Both the position numbers and the translations under genes were made by a program. From assembly GCA_023409755.1 (NCBI GenBank), contig JAEYRA010000014.1:1-21981 (forward strand): a stretch of DNA of 21,981 bases, written 5' to 3'. This stretch comes from Bacillota bacterium (GTDB taxonomy: Bacteria > Bacillota > Clostridia > Christensenellales > UMGS416). Shown one piece after another: positions 6,968-13,500 of the stretch; within the stretch, counting starts at the first letter, position 1; the number at the start of each line of letters is the position of its first letter. The notes under the pieces were generated by a model. That model did no database searches. It had not been told where the DNA came from and saw nothing but the letters and a program-made list of their open reading frames with translations.

Positions 6968-8155
6968 TTGAAACGGAAATACATCCGCAAGATCGACCCC
7001 GAGGTGCGCAATGCTGTCATCATTCACTCGGACGAACCCTTCAAGGTGATTCTGTACACCAAAGAATATGAACAATGCCGTCCCGCGTTGGAGAAGCTGG
7101 GAGTCAAGGTGACGGCTGAACTACCCCTCATCGACGGATATATTGTGGAGCTGCCGGCCGGCATGATTGAAAAGCTGGCCCTGCGCAAGAACATCAGCTA
7201 CATTGCCGCCGACATTGACGTGCAGGCGCAGATGAACATCGCCACCAAAGCGGTGGGCGCCGACGCCATGCATGCCAGTGGTATTCGGGGGCAGGGGGTG
7301 GGCATCGCCATCCTCGACACGGGCATTTACCCCCACCCTGATTTCACGATGCCCGGGAACCGCATCGCTGCCTTTGTGGACATCGTGAATGGACGGAACG
7401 CCCCCTACGACGACAACGGGCATGGCACCTTTGTGGCGGGTGTGGCGGCGGGCAACGGGCGCGAATCGGGCGGGTTATACCGCGGCATTGCGCCGGATGC
7501 GGACATCGTCGCGCTAAAGGTGATGGATCGGGACGGCGGTGGCAGGACCAGCGACGTGCTGACGGCCATGCAATGGGTGGCAGACAACCATGAGCGCTAT
7601 CACATCAAAGTCGCGTCGCTGTCTCTGGGCGCGTCGGTCACGACTTTCAGCCGTGACGACGCCATGGAGCGGGGTGCTGAACAGCTTTGGCGGCAGGGCA
7701 TCACGGTGGTGGTGGCCGCGGGCAACGAGGGTCCTTCGCCCATGACAATCACCGTGCCCGGCACCAGCCGGACGCTGCTGACTGTTGGGGCCAGCGATGA
7801 CCACCGTACCCCAGCGGTCAACGACGACACCGTGGCTGACTTCTCCAGCCGCGGCCCTGTGAACCAGCGGCCCAAGCCCGATCTTGTCGCCCCTGGCGTC
7901 AACATTGTCTCCACCAATGCGGAGGTCACGTATCAGCCGGGACGACGGCTCATAAAGCCCTCTCAGTTTTACACCACCATGTCGGGCACATCGGTGTCCA
8001 CGCCACTGGTGGCGGGGCTGGCGGCTTTGCTCTATCAGCAGCAGCCCAAGATCACCCCTGACCAGGCGAAGCAGGAGCTGATGAAAAACGCACAGCGCAT
8101 CGTCGGCACACGCAACAGCGCCGGCAGCGGGGAGGCCCGCATCATGGCCCTGTAA
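6968..8155 (+). CDS. Subtilisin-like serine protease (S8 family, AprX-like, no signal peptide)
   Basis: A 395-residue protease with the full S8 catalytic set: Asp117 in AILDTGIYPHPDF, His152 in NGHGTFVAG, oxyanion Asn253 in AAGNEGP and Ser342 in GTSVSTPLVAG. Residues ~20-95 look like an I9-type prodomain (FKVILYTKEYEQ to LPLIDGYIVELPAGMIEKL). There is no signal peptide, so the enzyme probably acts in the cytoplasm or mother cell, like Bacillus AprX. The proposed start is an unusual TTG at 6968, placed six bases after GAGGTG; translation from the GTG at 6959 would lack a site. It follows the small helical protein by 43 bases. A role in sporulation or protein turnover is suggested only by nearby lonB. 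Confidence 0.92.
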   Translation: MKRKYIRKIDPEVRNAVIIHSDEPFKVILYTKEYEQCRPALEKLGVKVTAELPLIDGYIVELPAGMIEKLALRKNISYIAADIDVQAQMNIATKAVGADAMHASGIRGQGVGIAILDTGIYPHPDFTMPGNRIAAFVDIVNGRNAPYDDNGHGTFVAGVAAGNGRESGGLYRGIAPDADIVALKVMDRDGGGRTSDVLTAMQWVADNHERYHIKVASLSLGASVTTFSRDDAMERGAEQLWRQGITVVVAAGNEGPSPMTITVPGTSRTLLTVGASDDHRTPAVNDDTVADFSSRGPVNQRPKPDLVAPGVNIVSTNAEVTYQPGRRLIKPSQFYTTMSGTSVSTPLVAGLAALLYQQQPKITPDQAKQELMKNAQRIVGTRNSAGSGEARIMAL

Positions 8156-8214
8156 GGGTTGCTGTTTTTCCCTGGCGTTGGAGGGGTACGCGAATTAACC
8201 AAAACATTGCGGGT

Positions 8215-8240
8215 CACCCCCTGCCGTGCGGCGGGGGGTG
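8215..8240. other. Strong GC-rich stem-loop downstream of the subtilase
   Basis: CACCCCCTGCC (8215-8225) pairs with GGCGGGGGGTG (8230-8240) over eleven positions with one G-U, loop GTGC. A second hairpin (GCCTG ... CAGGC, 8240-8256) follows at once. Neither has a U-tract, so they may protect the 3' end or cause U-less termination; function unknown. Confidence 0.55.
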
Positions 8241-8247
8241 CCTGTGG

Positions 8248-8276
8248 TTGCCAGGCGTTGGCAGCTGCGGTACACT
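8248..8276 (+). promoter_or_regulatory. Promoter of the methyltransferase-HAD pair
   Basis: TTGCCA (8248-8253), 17-bp spacer, TACACT (8271-8276). The expected start near 8283 leaves a 16-nt leader that contains the ribosome binding site. Confidence 0.6.
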
Positions 8277-8298
8277 TGGGGGACGAGGAGGCATGCCC

Positions 8299-9090
8299 AT
8301 GCACCGCGAACCCGAATCGATCGACCCCCATGACCGGGCCAGCGCCAATCTTTTCGTGCGCACGGAACACCTTGGGCGCTACCTGTGGGCGGTGCAGCTC
8401 ACCGGCAAGCGGCGGCTCACCCGGGTGCTGGACTGCGCCTGCGGCACGGGTTATGGCAGCCGGGTGCTGGCGCGAGACGGGCGGCAGGTGCTGGCCGTGG
8501 ATCGCACCCCCTGGCAGGGTGAGCCGGAAGCAGGCGTGGCATTCCGGCAGGCTGACCTCAATGCCGGTTTACCCTTTTGCACCGATGGCAGCGTGGACGC
8601 CGTTGTGTGCTTTGAGACGCTGGAGCATGTGGAGCAGGAAACCCTGCTGCTGCAGGAGTTTCACCGGGTGCTGCGGCCCGGCGGTACGCTGCTTCTGAGC
8701 GTACCCAAGGTAGGCTGGGAGCCGGTGGATGAGCAGGGCAGGCCCTGCAACCCCTACCATCTGCGGCTTTATGAGCAAAAGGAACTGGCGGTGACGCTGG
8801 CCGCAGCGGGCTTTGGGGTGGAGAAGTGGCTGGGGCAGCCCACCAGCAACGTCTGCCGCGCCAACATGGAGAGCTGGCGGCGGGACACTGGCGCATCACC
8901 GGATATGGTGGACGGCTATTTTGCACAAACGCCGGAGGCACAGGTGTTCTTTGCCCGGCTGTGGGCCTGGCCCACCCAGGACACCCCCGAGCACTCCAAC
9001 GTACTGCTGGCGGTGTGCCGGCGCGGGCGCATACACCCACCAAAGAAGGAGGCCAACCATGGCATATCGGCACTTGATCTGGGATTTTGA
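8299..9090 (+). CDS. Class I SAM-dependent methyltransferase
   Basis: A 263-residue methyltransferase of the Methyltransf_11/UbiE-like group. Motif I VLDCACGTGYG at 43-53 binds S-adenosylmethionine; motif II follows as VLAVDRT at 65-70; FETLEHVEQE and the post-motif LRPGGTLLLSVP at 125-136 complete the Rossmann core. The substrate cannot be predicted; a small molecule or cell-envelope target are both possible. The second of two ATGs (8299) is seven bases after GAGGAGG and is preferred over the ATG at 8293. The last 32 bases overlap the start of the downstream HAD gene, whose ribosome binding site lies inside this coding region, so the two are probably translated in a coupled way. Confidence 0.88.
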   Translation: MHREPESIDPHDRASANLFVRTEHLGRYLWAVQLTGKRRLTRVLDCACGTGYGSRVLARDGRQVLAVDRTPWQGEPEAGVAFRQADLNAGLPFCTDGSVDAVVCFETLEHVEQETLLLQEFHRVLRPGGTLLLSVPKVGWEPVDEQGRPCNPYHLRLYEQKELAVTLAAAGFGVEKWLGQPTSNVCRANMESWRRDTGASPDMVDGYFAQTPEAQVFFARLWAWPTQDTPEHSNVLLAVCRRGRIHPPKKEANHGISALDLGF

Positions 9091-9703
9091 CGGCACACTC
9101 TTCGATTCCTACCCCCACATTGCCCGGGCGATGGGGCGGGCGCTTCTTGAGTTTGGCGTGAACGCACCCCAGGAGGAGGTGCTTGGTTGGACAAAGCTCT
9201 CCATTGGCGAGGCAGTCGATCATTATGCCCAACTCCACGGCCTGGAGCACGACGCCCTGCTGGCGGCATACCATGCCTTTGGCTCCACGCTGCCCGATGA
9301 TTCCATTGTGCCCTTCCCCTTTGCGCGGGAGGTGCTGGAGGCGGTGGGTCAAAACGGCCGTGGCATGAATTTCATCGTCACCCATCGGGGAGACTCTACG
9401 TTGAAGTATGTGGAGCGGGCTGGGCTTGCGCCGCTCTTCCAGGAGATTGTGACCAAGTCCAATGGGTTCGCCCTCAAACCCAGCGGCGAGGCCAACCGGT
9501 ATCTGCTGGGCAAATACGGCCTGAACCCGCGGGAGGTGCTGGCCGTTGGCGACCGGGAGATTGACGTGCTGGCGGGGGTGGACGCGGGCGTCGACGCCTG
9601 TCTGTTTGCCGGCCCAGGCAGTCCTTTCCTTCGCACGAAGACCCGTGCCGCCCATACCATCACAAGTCTGCGTCAATTGCCGGTGCTTCTGGGGCTGGAA
9701 TGA
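9059..9703 (+). CDS. HAD-superfamily hydrolase, phosphoglycolate-phosphatase-like
   Basis: A 214-residue haloacid-dehalogenase-type phosphatase. Motif I is DFDGTLFDS with nucleophile Asp9 and acid Asp11; motif II Thr in FIVTHRG; motif III Lys in ALKPSGE; motif IV GDREIDVLAG supplies the Mg-binding acids. The alpha-helical cap between motifs I and II (residues ~18-80) marks subfamily IA, as in Gph and PgmB. The likely job is hydrolysis of a small phosphorylated metabolite, but such cap-I enzymes are promiscuous and no substrate is claimed. The ATG at 9059 follows AGGAGG by six bases and lies within the end of the methyltransferase gene. Confidence 0.9.
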   Translation: MAYRHLIWDFDGTLFDSYPHIARAMGRALLEFGVNAPQEEVLGWTKLSIGEAVDHYAQLHGLEHDALLAAYHAFGSTLPDDSIVPFPFAREVLEAVGQNGRGMNFIVTHRGDSTLKYVERAGLAPLFQEIVTKSNGFALKPSGEANRYLLGKYGLNPREVLAVGDREIDVLAGVDAGVDACLFAGPGSPFLRTKTRAAHTITSLRQLPVLLGLE

Positions 9704-9714
9704 CCCCGAAAGAC

Positions 9715-9745
9715 CCGGAAAACATGCCGTTTGTTCTGGTTTTTT
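9715..9745 (+). terminator. Rho-independent terminator after the HAD gene
   Basis: CCGGAA...TTCTGG stem (9715-9739, with small bulges) followed by six T (9740-9745), 11 bases after the stop codon. The T-run lies next to the rpsB -35, so the gene boundary is compact. Confidence 0.6.
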
Positions 9746-9746
9746 C

Positions 9747-9775
9747 TTGCAAACGGTGAGCGGGCGTGCTATACT
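9747..9775 (+). promoter_or_regulatory. Promoter of rpsB-tsf
   Basis: TTGCAA (9747-9752), 17-bp spacer, TATACT (9770-9775) with an extended -10 (TGC). Expected transcription start is about 9781-9782, giving a leader of about 92 nt. Confidence 0.8.
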
Positions 9776-9780
9776 GTTTC

Positions 9781-9826
9781 CCGCATTACGCACCCATGTC
9801 GATCCTTCGATCCTGCCGCAATGCGG
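9781..9826 (+). promoter_or_regulatory. Structured rpsB leader with alternative pairings
   Basis: CCGCATT at the very 5' end of the predicted mRNA (9781-9787) can pair with AATGCGG (9820-9826) around an inner hairpin GATC-CTTC-GATC (9801-9812). The same 3' strand can instead form a local hairpin CCGC-AAT-GCGG (9816-9826). The two folds exclude each other and end just before the first Shine-Dalgarno. S2 autoregulation is known in other bacteria; whether this leader does it is inference. Confidence 0.5.
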
Positions 9827-9847
9827 TCACCGGAGGAAATCCATCGC

Positions 9848-9892
9848 ATGTGGGAGGAACAAGGAGGAACCCAATGGCAGTCCTTTCCATGA
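9848..9892 (+). CDS. Possible 14-codon upstream ORF overlapping the rpsB start
   Basis: ATG at 9848, eleven bases after a GGAGG (9832-9836), opens a 14-codon frame (MWEEQGGTQWQSFP) that contains the rpsB ribosome binding site and ends at 9892 inside rpsB. It could compete with or couple to rpsB translation. The spacing is long, so it may not be translated. Confidence 0.25.
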   Translation: MWEEQGGTQWQSFP

Positions 9893-10668
9893 AGCAGTTA
9901 CTCGAAGCCGGCGTGCATTTCGGTCACCAGACCCGCCGCTGGAACCCCAAGATGAAGCCGTACATCTACACCCAGCGCAACGGCATTTACATCCTCGACC
10001 TGCAGCAGACCGTCAAGATGATGGACGTTGCCTACGCTTTCGTCCGCTCCATCGCGGAGAAGAACGGCTCCATCCTCTTCGTCGGCACCAAGAAGCAGGC
10101 GCAGGAAGCCATCGAGGCCGAGTCCAAGCGCTGCGGCATGTTCTTTGTCAACAGCCGTTGGCTTGGCGGCATGCTCACCAACTTCCGCACCATGCGCCAG
10201 CGCGTCAACCGCATGAACCGTCTCTTCGAGATGGAGGAGAAGGGCGATTTTGAAGTGCTGCCCAAGAAGGAAGTCGTTAAGCTTCTGGGTGAGCGTGAGA
10301 AGCTCGTGAAGAACCTGGGCGGCGTGGCCGGCATGACCAAGATGCCCGACGCCATGTTCGTCGTGGACCCCCGCAAGGAGCACCTTGCCATCGCCGAAGG
10401 CCGCAAGATGGGCATTCCGATTGTGGGTATTGTGGACACCAATTGCGACCCGGATGAGGTCGATTACATCATCGCCGGCAACGACGACGCCATTCGCGCC
10501 ATCAAGCTCATCGTGGGCTGCATGGCCGACGCCGTGATTGAAGGCCACCAGGGTGAGCAGAATGAGCCCGCTCAGGCCGCCGCGCCCGCCGCCGCTGAGG
10601 TGGCTGAGGACGCCAAGCCCGAAGTGGTGGAAGCCCCCGCCGCCGCCGAAGCGGTCGCCGCAGAATAA
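9874..10668 (+). CDS. rpsB: 30S ribosomal protein S2
   Basis: S2 of the small ribosomal subunit, 264 residues. The sequence starts MAVLSMKQLLEAGVHFGHQT and contains the family marks RRWNPKMKPYI, GTKKQAQEAI, SRWLGGMLTNF and PDAMFVVDPRKEHLA. The core ends near residue 228; the last ~35 residues are an Ala/Pro/Glu-rich acidic tail, as in some Clostridia and Actinobacteria. ATG 9874 lies six bases after AAGGAGG. It is the first gene of the rpsB-tsf transcript. Confidence 0.98.
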   Translation: MAVLSMKQLLEAGVHFGHQTRRWNPKMKPYIYTQRNGIYILDLQQTVKMMDVAYAFVRSIAEKNGSILFVGTKKQAQEAIEAESKRCGMFFVNSRWLGGMLTNFRTMRQRVNRMNRLFEMEEKGDFEVLPKKEVVKLLGEREKLVKNLGGVAGMTKMPDAMFVVDPRKEHLAIAEGRKMGIPIVGIVDTNCDPDEVDYIIAGNDDAIRAIKLIVGCMADAVIEGHQGEQNEPAQAAAPAAAEVAEDAKPEVVEAPAAAEAVAAE

Positions 10669-10710
10669 GGAACGAGTCAGAGGATTGCAAACCGAAACGG
10701 AGGAAATAGC

Positions 10711-11358
10711 ATGATTTCACCCCAGGACGTGAAAGAGCTGCGCGAGAAGACCGGCGCCGGCATGATGGATTGCAAGCGTGCCCTGACCGACGCCAATGGA
10801 GACATGGAGAAGGCCGTTGACATCCTGCGTGAGCGCGGACTTGCCGCTGCGGCCAAGAAGTCCGGCCGCATTGCCGCCGAGGGCCTCGTCGAGTCCTACA
10901 TCCACATGGGCGGTCGAATCGGCGTGCTCATCGAGGTCAACTGTGAGACCGACTTCGTCGCCAACACCGACGATTTCCGCCTCTTTGTCAAGGACATGGC
11001 CATGCAGGTGGCCGCATCCCGCCCGCTGTACGTGGCACCCGAAGAGGTTCCCGCCGCCGAGCTGGACCATGAGCGCGAGATTCTGCGCGCCCAGGCCCTG
11101 GGCGAGGGCAAGCCCGAGAAGATCGTCGACAAGATGGTCGAAGGCCGCATCCAGAAGTATTTTAAGGATGTCTGCCTGCTGGAGCAGCCCTTCATCAAGG
11201 ACCAGGACAAGGCCGTTAAGGACGTTCTGGCCGAGCAGGTCGCCAAGATCGGTGAAAAGATCTCCATCCGCCGCTTCGTTCGCTACGAAATGGGCGAGGG
11301 GCTGGAGAAGCGCCAGGATAACTTCGTTGAGGAAGTCGCCGCTCAGATGGGCAAGTAA
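10711..11358 (+). CDS. tsf: Translation elongation factor Ts
   Basis: EF-Ts exchanges GDP for GTP on EF-Tu. This is the short form of 215 residues found in many Firmicutes. The N-terminal UBA-like domain has VKELREKTGAGMMDCKRAL, the core has the EF-Tu-contacting TDFV at residues 80-83, and the C-terminal part carries FIKDQDKAVKDVL and SIRRFVRYEMGEGLEK. The ATG at 10711 has CGGAGG eight bases upstream. It is 42 bases after rpsB with no terminator between, so the two are co-transcribed. Confidence 0.98.
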   Translation: MISPQDVKELREKTGAGMMDCKRALTDANGDMEKAVDILRERGLAAAAKKSGRIAAEGLVESYIHMGGRIGVLIEVNCETDFVANTDDFRLFVKDMAMQVAASRPLYVAPEEVPAAELDHEREILRAQALGEGKPEKIVDKMVEGRIQKYFKDVCLLEQPFIKDQDKAVKDVLAEQVAKIGEKISIRRFVRYEMGEGLEKRQDNFVEEVAAQMGK

Positions 11359-11372
11359 AAAGCCGTTCATTG

Positions 11373-11401
11373 GGGGAACACCGCGCGGTGTTCCCCTTTT
11401 T
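11373..11401 (+). terminator. Strong intrinsic terminator between tsf and pyrH
   Basis: GGGGAACACCGC (11373-11384) pairs perfectly with GCGGTGTTCCCC (11385-11396), followed by five T. Only 28 bases remain before the pyrH start, which leaves no room for a separate promoter after it. Confidence 0.9.
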
Positions 11402-11429
11402 CACGCAACAACGACAGGAGGAATCGGTC

Positions 11430-12146
11430 ATGAACGCCATTCGATACAAGCGCGTTATGCTGAAGCTGAGCGGGGAAGCGCTCGCCGGCGAAAGCGGCTT
11501 CGGCATTTCGCCCGAGACGCTGGACCGCGTGGGTGCGCACATCATCGCGCTCAGCCAGAGCGGTGTGGAGGTGGGCATCGTGGTGGGTGCGGGCAACTTT
11601 TGGCGCGGGCGCCAGGGCACCAACATGGACCGCACCACCGCCGACCACATGGGCATGTTGGCCACCACCATCAACGCCTTGGGCCTGCAGGACTCGCTGG
11701 AGAGGCAGGGGGCTTCGGTGCGGGTGCAGACTGCCATCGAGATGCGCCAGTTCGCCGAGCCCTACATCCGCCGGCGCGCCATGCGCCACCTGGAGAAGGG
11801 CCGTATTGTCATCTTTGGCTGCGGCACGGGCAACCCGTTCTTCTCCACCGATACGGCGGCGGCGCTGCGGGCGGCGGAGATTGAGGCTGACGCCATCCTG
11901 CTTGCCAAGAACATCGATGGGGTGTACGACGCCGACCCGCGTAAAGTCGCGGATGCCAAACGATTTGAGCGCATCAGCTATCTGGAGGTCATCAATCGCG
12001 GTCTTGCGGTGATGGACACCACCGCCATCTCACTTTGCATGGACAATAAGATTCCGATCGTTGTCTTTGGCCTGGAGCCGCCGGAGAACATCCTGCGTGC
12101 GGCCCGTGGGGAAGCCATCGGCACATTGGTGGACAACAACGACTGA
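11430..12146 (+). CDS. pyrH: UMP kinase
   Basis: Bacterial uridylate kinase phosphorylates UMP to UDP in pyrimidine nucleotide synthesis; 238 residues, the usual length. Recognisable segments are KRVMLKLSGEAL (nucleotide loop), VGIVVGAGNFWRG, RTTADHMGMLATTINAL, GTGNPFFSTDTAAALRAAEI and KNIDGVYDADP, all diagnostic of the amino-acid-kinase-fold PyrH family. ATG 11430 follows AGGAGG by eight bases. It stands third behind rpsB-tsf as in most bacteria, but a terminator precedes it and another follows at once, so frr (ribosome recycling factor), the normal next gene, is not here. Confidence 0.98.
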   Translation: MNAIRYKRVMLKLSGEALAGESGFGISPETLDRVGAHIIALSQSGVEVGIVVGAGNFWRGRQGTNMDRTTADHMGMLATTINALGLQDSLERQGASVRVQTAIEMRQFAEPYIRRRAMRHLEKGRIVIFGCGTGNPFFSTDTAAALRAAEIEADAILLAKNIDGVYDADPRKVADAKRFERISYLEVINRGLAVMDTTAISLCMDNKIPIVVFGLEPPENILRAARGEAIGTLVDNND

Positions 12147-12157
12147 ACGACAACAAG

Positions 12158-12189
12158 AGGCCGGAATCGCTATGCGATTCCGGCCTTTT
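12158..12189. terminator. Terminator shared by pyrH (+) and the Asn-rich gene (-)
   Basis: AGGCCGGAATCGC (12158-12170), loop TAT, GCGATTCCGGCCT (12174-12186), then TTTT and TTGTTG that can extend the stem with CAACAA. It lies 11 bases after pyrH and, read on the other strand, just after the stop of the convergent small gene; only the plus direction has a good U-tract. Confidence 0.9.
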
Positions 12190-12197
12190 GTTGATGC

Positions 12198-12395
12198 TTA
12201 GTTGTCCAGATTGTTGCGGTCGTTGCAGTTGTCCTGGTTGTTTCTGTTGTTGTTATTGTTATTTCGGTTGTTGTTCAGGTTGTCACGGTTGCGCTGTTCC
12301 TGCTGGCGGCGCAGCTGGTCAAGCTCCTGCCTCTTCTGCTCGTCCAAACGGTTGTCGTTCCGATTGTCCAAATCATTGTTGCGTCGATTGTCCAT
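12198..12395 (-). CDS. Small Asn/Arg-rich low-complexity protein
   Basis: A 65-residue protein of which about a third is asparagine, with many Arg, Asp and Gln and one Cys. The middle (DEQKRQELDQLRRQQEQR) looks like a short coiled-coil; both ends are runs of RNN, NNR and DN, including six consecutive Asn. No hydrophobic core, signal peptide or membrane segment is present, so it is probably disordered. The ATG at 12395 has a GAAAGGATG-type ribosome binding site and a clean stop just before a shared terminator. It is less GC-rich than its surroundings. It may be read through from lplA, whose stop is 93 bases upstream. Similar compositions occur in spore-coat-like proteins of Firmicutes, but no family is recognised. 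Confidence 0.55.
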   Translation of the reverse strand: MDNRRNNDLDNRNDNRLDEQKRQELDQLRRQQEQRNRDNLNNNRNNNNNNRNNQDNCNDRNNLDN

Positions 12396-12488
12396 TGGTT
12401 TTCATCCTTTCCGGTGTTTTAACTTTACTGTCCCCCAAATCGGAAAGGATATGCGCACCCTCCGTTACTCATTTTTGGATTGATTTGG

Positions 12489-13475
12489 TTACAGCGCCTC
12501 TTGTGCATCCAGCCAAGCGGCAAGATCGGCGGCTTCCTGTCGGGCGGGGTATGCCCGGCGAAGGGCCTGAGCCAGTGCAGCCAGGGAGTAGGGGAGGCCC
12601 GTGAACAGTGCCGGCAGTTCGGCGATGAAGCCCTCGTCCATGGCGTCTGAGAAGCACTGGACTTGGGTCACCCGTCCGTCGCGGGCATTGAGCAGAAGAT
12701 CCACACCGCCCCAGGGGAACCGTGTGGTCAGCGTCACGTCGAAGCGAGGGGTCTGGCCGAATCGCCACTCCCAGCTTTGCTGGCGCTCATGGGCGTTGCG
12801 CAGCAGTTCTGCGTCCACGAGCTCGGCTGCCGGGCAGGTGACGGCAGTGTTGTGGGCCTTCAAAAAGGCCTGGCACAACGCCTGCCGCAGGCCATCCACG
12901 GTGATAGCCGGTTGCAGGGCACTCAGGTTCACCACCCGGCTGGTCACGCTTTGGATGCCTTTGGAAACCATCTTCTGCGGGGGTACCTGCAGGTAGCGGC
13001 TCAGGCGCTCCATATCAGCGGATACCAGCAGTGTGCCGTGGTGCAGCGAGGCATTGGCACGGTGGGCAAATGCGTTGCCGGAGAATTTCCTGCCCTCGGC
13101 CAGGATGTCGTTTCGGCCCGAGAAGGCAGCTTCCACCCCCAGGGAGCGAACGGCCGCCAGCACCACCGCCAGGTTGTCCTCCAGGCAGTAGCGATCCTTT
13201 CCGGCGATGAACGAAAAATTGAGATTCCCGAGGTCGTGATAGACAGCGCCGCCGCCGGTGATGCGCCGGGCGAGCTTGCCGCCCTCCTGGGCCAGCAGTT
13301 CATGGCGGCATTCCTGCCAGGGGTTCTGGTGGCGGCCAATGACAACGGTATTGGCGTTCTGCCACAAAAAAAGAAGAAGGTCGTCGGGGCCGCAGGCGGC
13401 CAGCAGACATTCCTCGGTCGCCAGATTCTGCCACGGGTCGTAGCAAGTGGCGTCATTGACGATGGTGATGGACAT
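12489..13475 (-). CDS. lplA: Lipoate-protein ligase A
   Basis: Attaches free lipoate, via lipoyl-AMP, to lysine of lipoyl-domain proteins such as GcvH or the E2 subunits. 328 residues, the normal length. Residues 70-88 (RRITGGGAVYHDLGNLNFS) form the lipoate/adenylate-binding loop, and GRKFSGNAFA contains the expected catalytic Lys130; HHGTLL follows. The C-terminal ~80 residues match the accessory domain of bacterial LplA (WEWRFGQTP, FPWGGVDLLL). The ATG at 13475 has AGAGGATG upstream; the frame continues further upstream but overlaps the USP gene. No lipoylated enzyme is encoded in the window. It is the third gene of a compact operon. Confidence 0.93.
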   Translation of the reverse strand: MSITIVNDATCYDPWQNLATEECLLAACGPDDLLLFLWQNANTVVIGRHQNPWQECRHELLAQEGGKLARRITGGGAVYHDLGNLNFSFIAGKDRYCLEDNLAVVLAAVRSLGVEAAFSGRNDILAEGRKFSGNAFAHRANASLHHGTLLVSADMERLSRYLQVPPQKMVSKGIQSVTSRVVNLSALQPAITVDGLRQALCQAFLKAHNTAVTCPAAELVDAELLRNAHERQQSWEWRFGQTPRFDVTLTTRFPWGGVDLLLNARDGRVTQVQCFSDAMDEGFIAELPALFTGLPYSLAALAQALRRAYPARQEAADLAAWLDAQEAL

Positions 13476-13500
13476 GAAACATCCTCTCGGTCGGCGTGGG

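Noticed and set aside
8558..9793. A 411-codon minus-strand frame opposite the methyltransferase and HAD genes
   Set aside because: Arg/Pro-rich translation typical of GC shadows; both genes on the plus strand have complete catalytic motifs.
12188..12604. A plus-strand frame with Leu/Cys runs opposite the Asn-rich gene
   Set aside because: The repeats (LLLLLF, CCCYCYF) are simply the antisense of the Asn codons, and no ribosome binding site precedes it.
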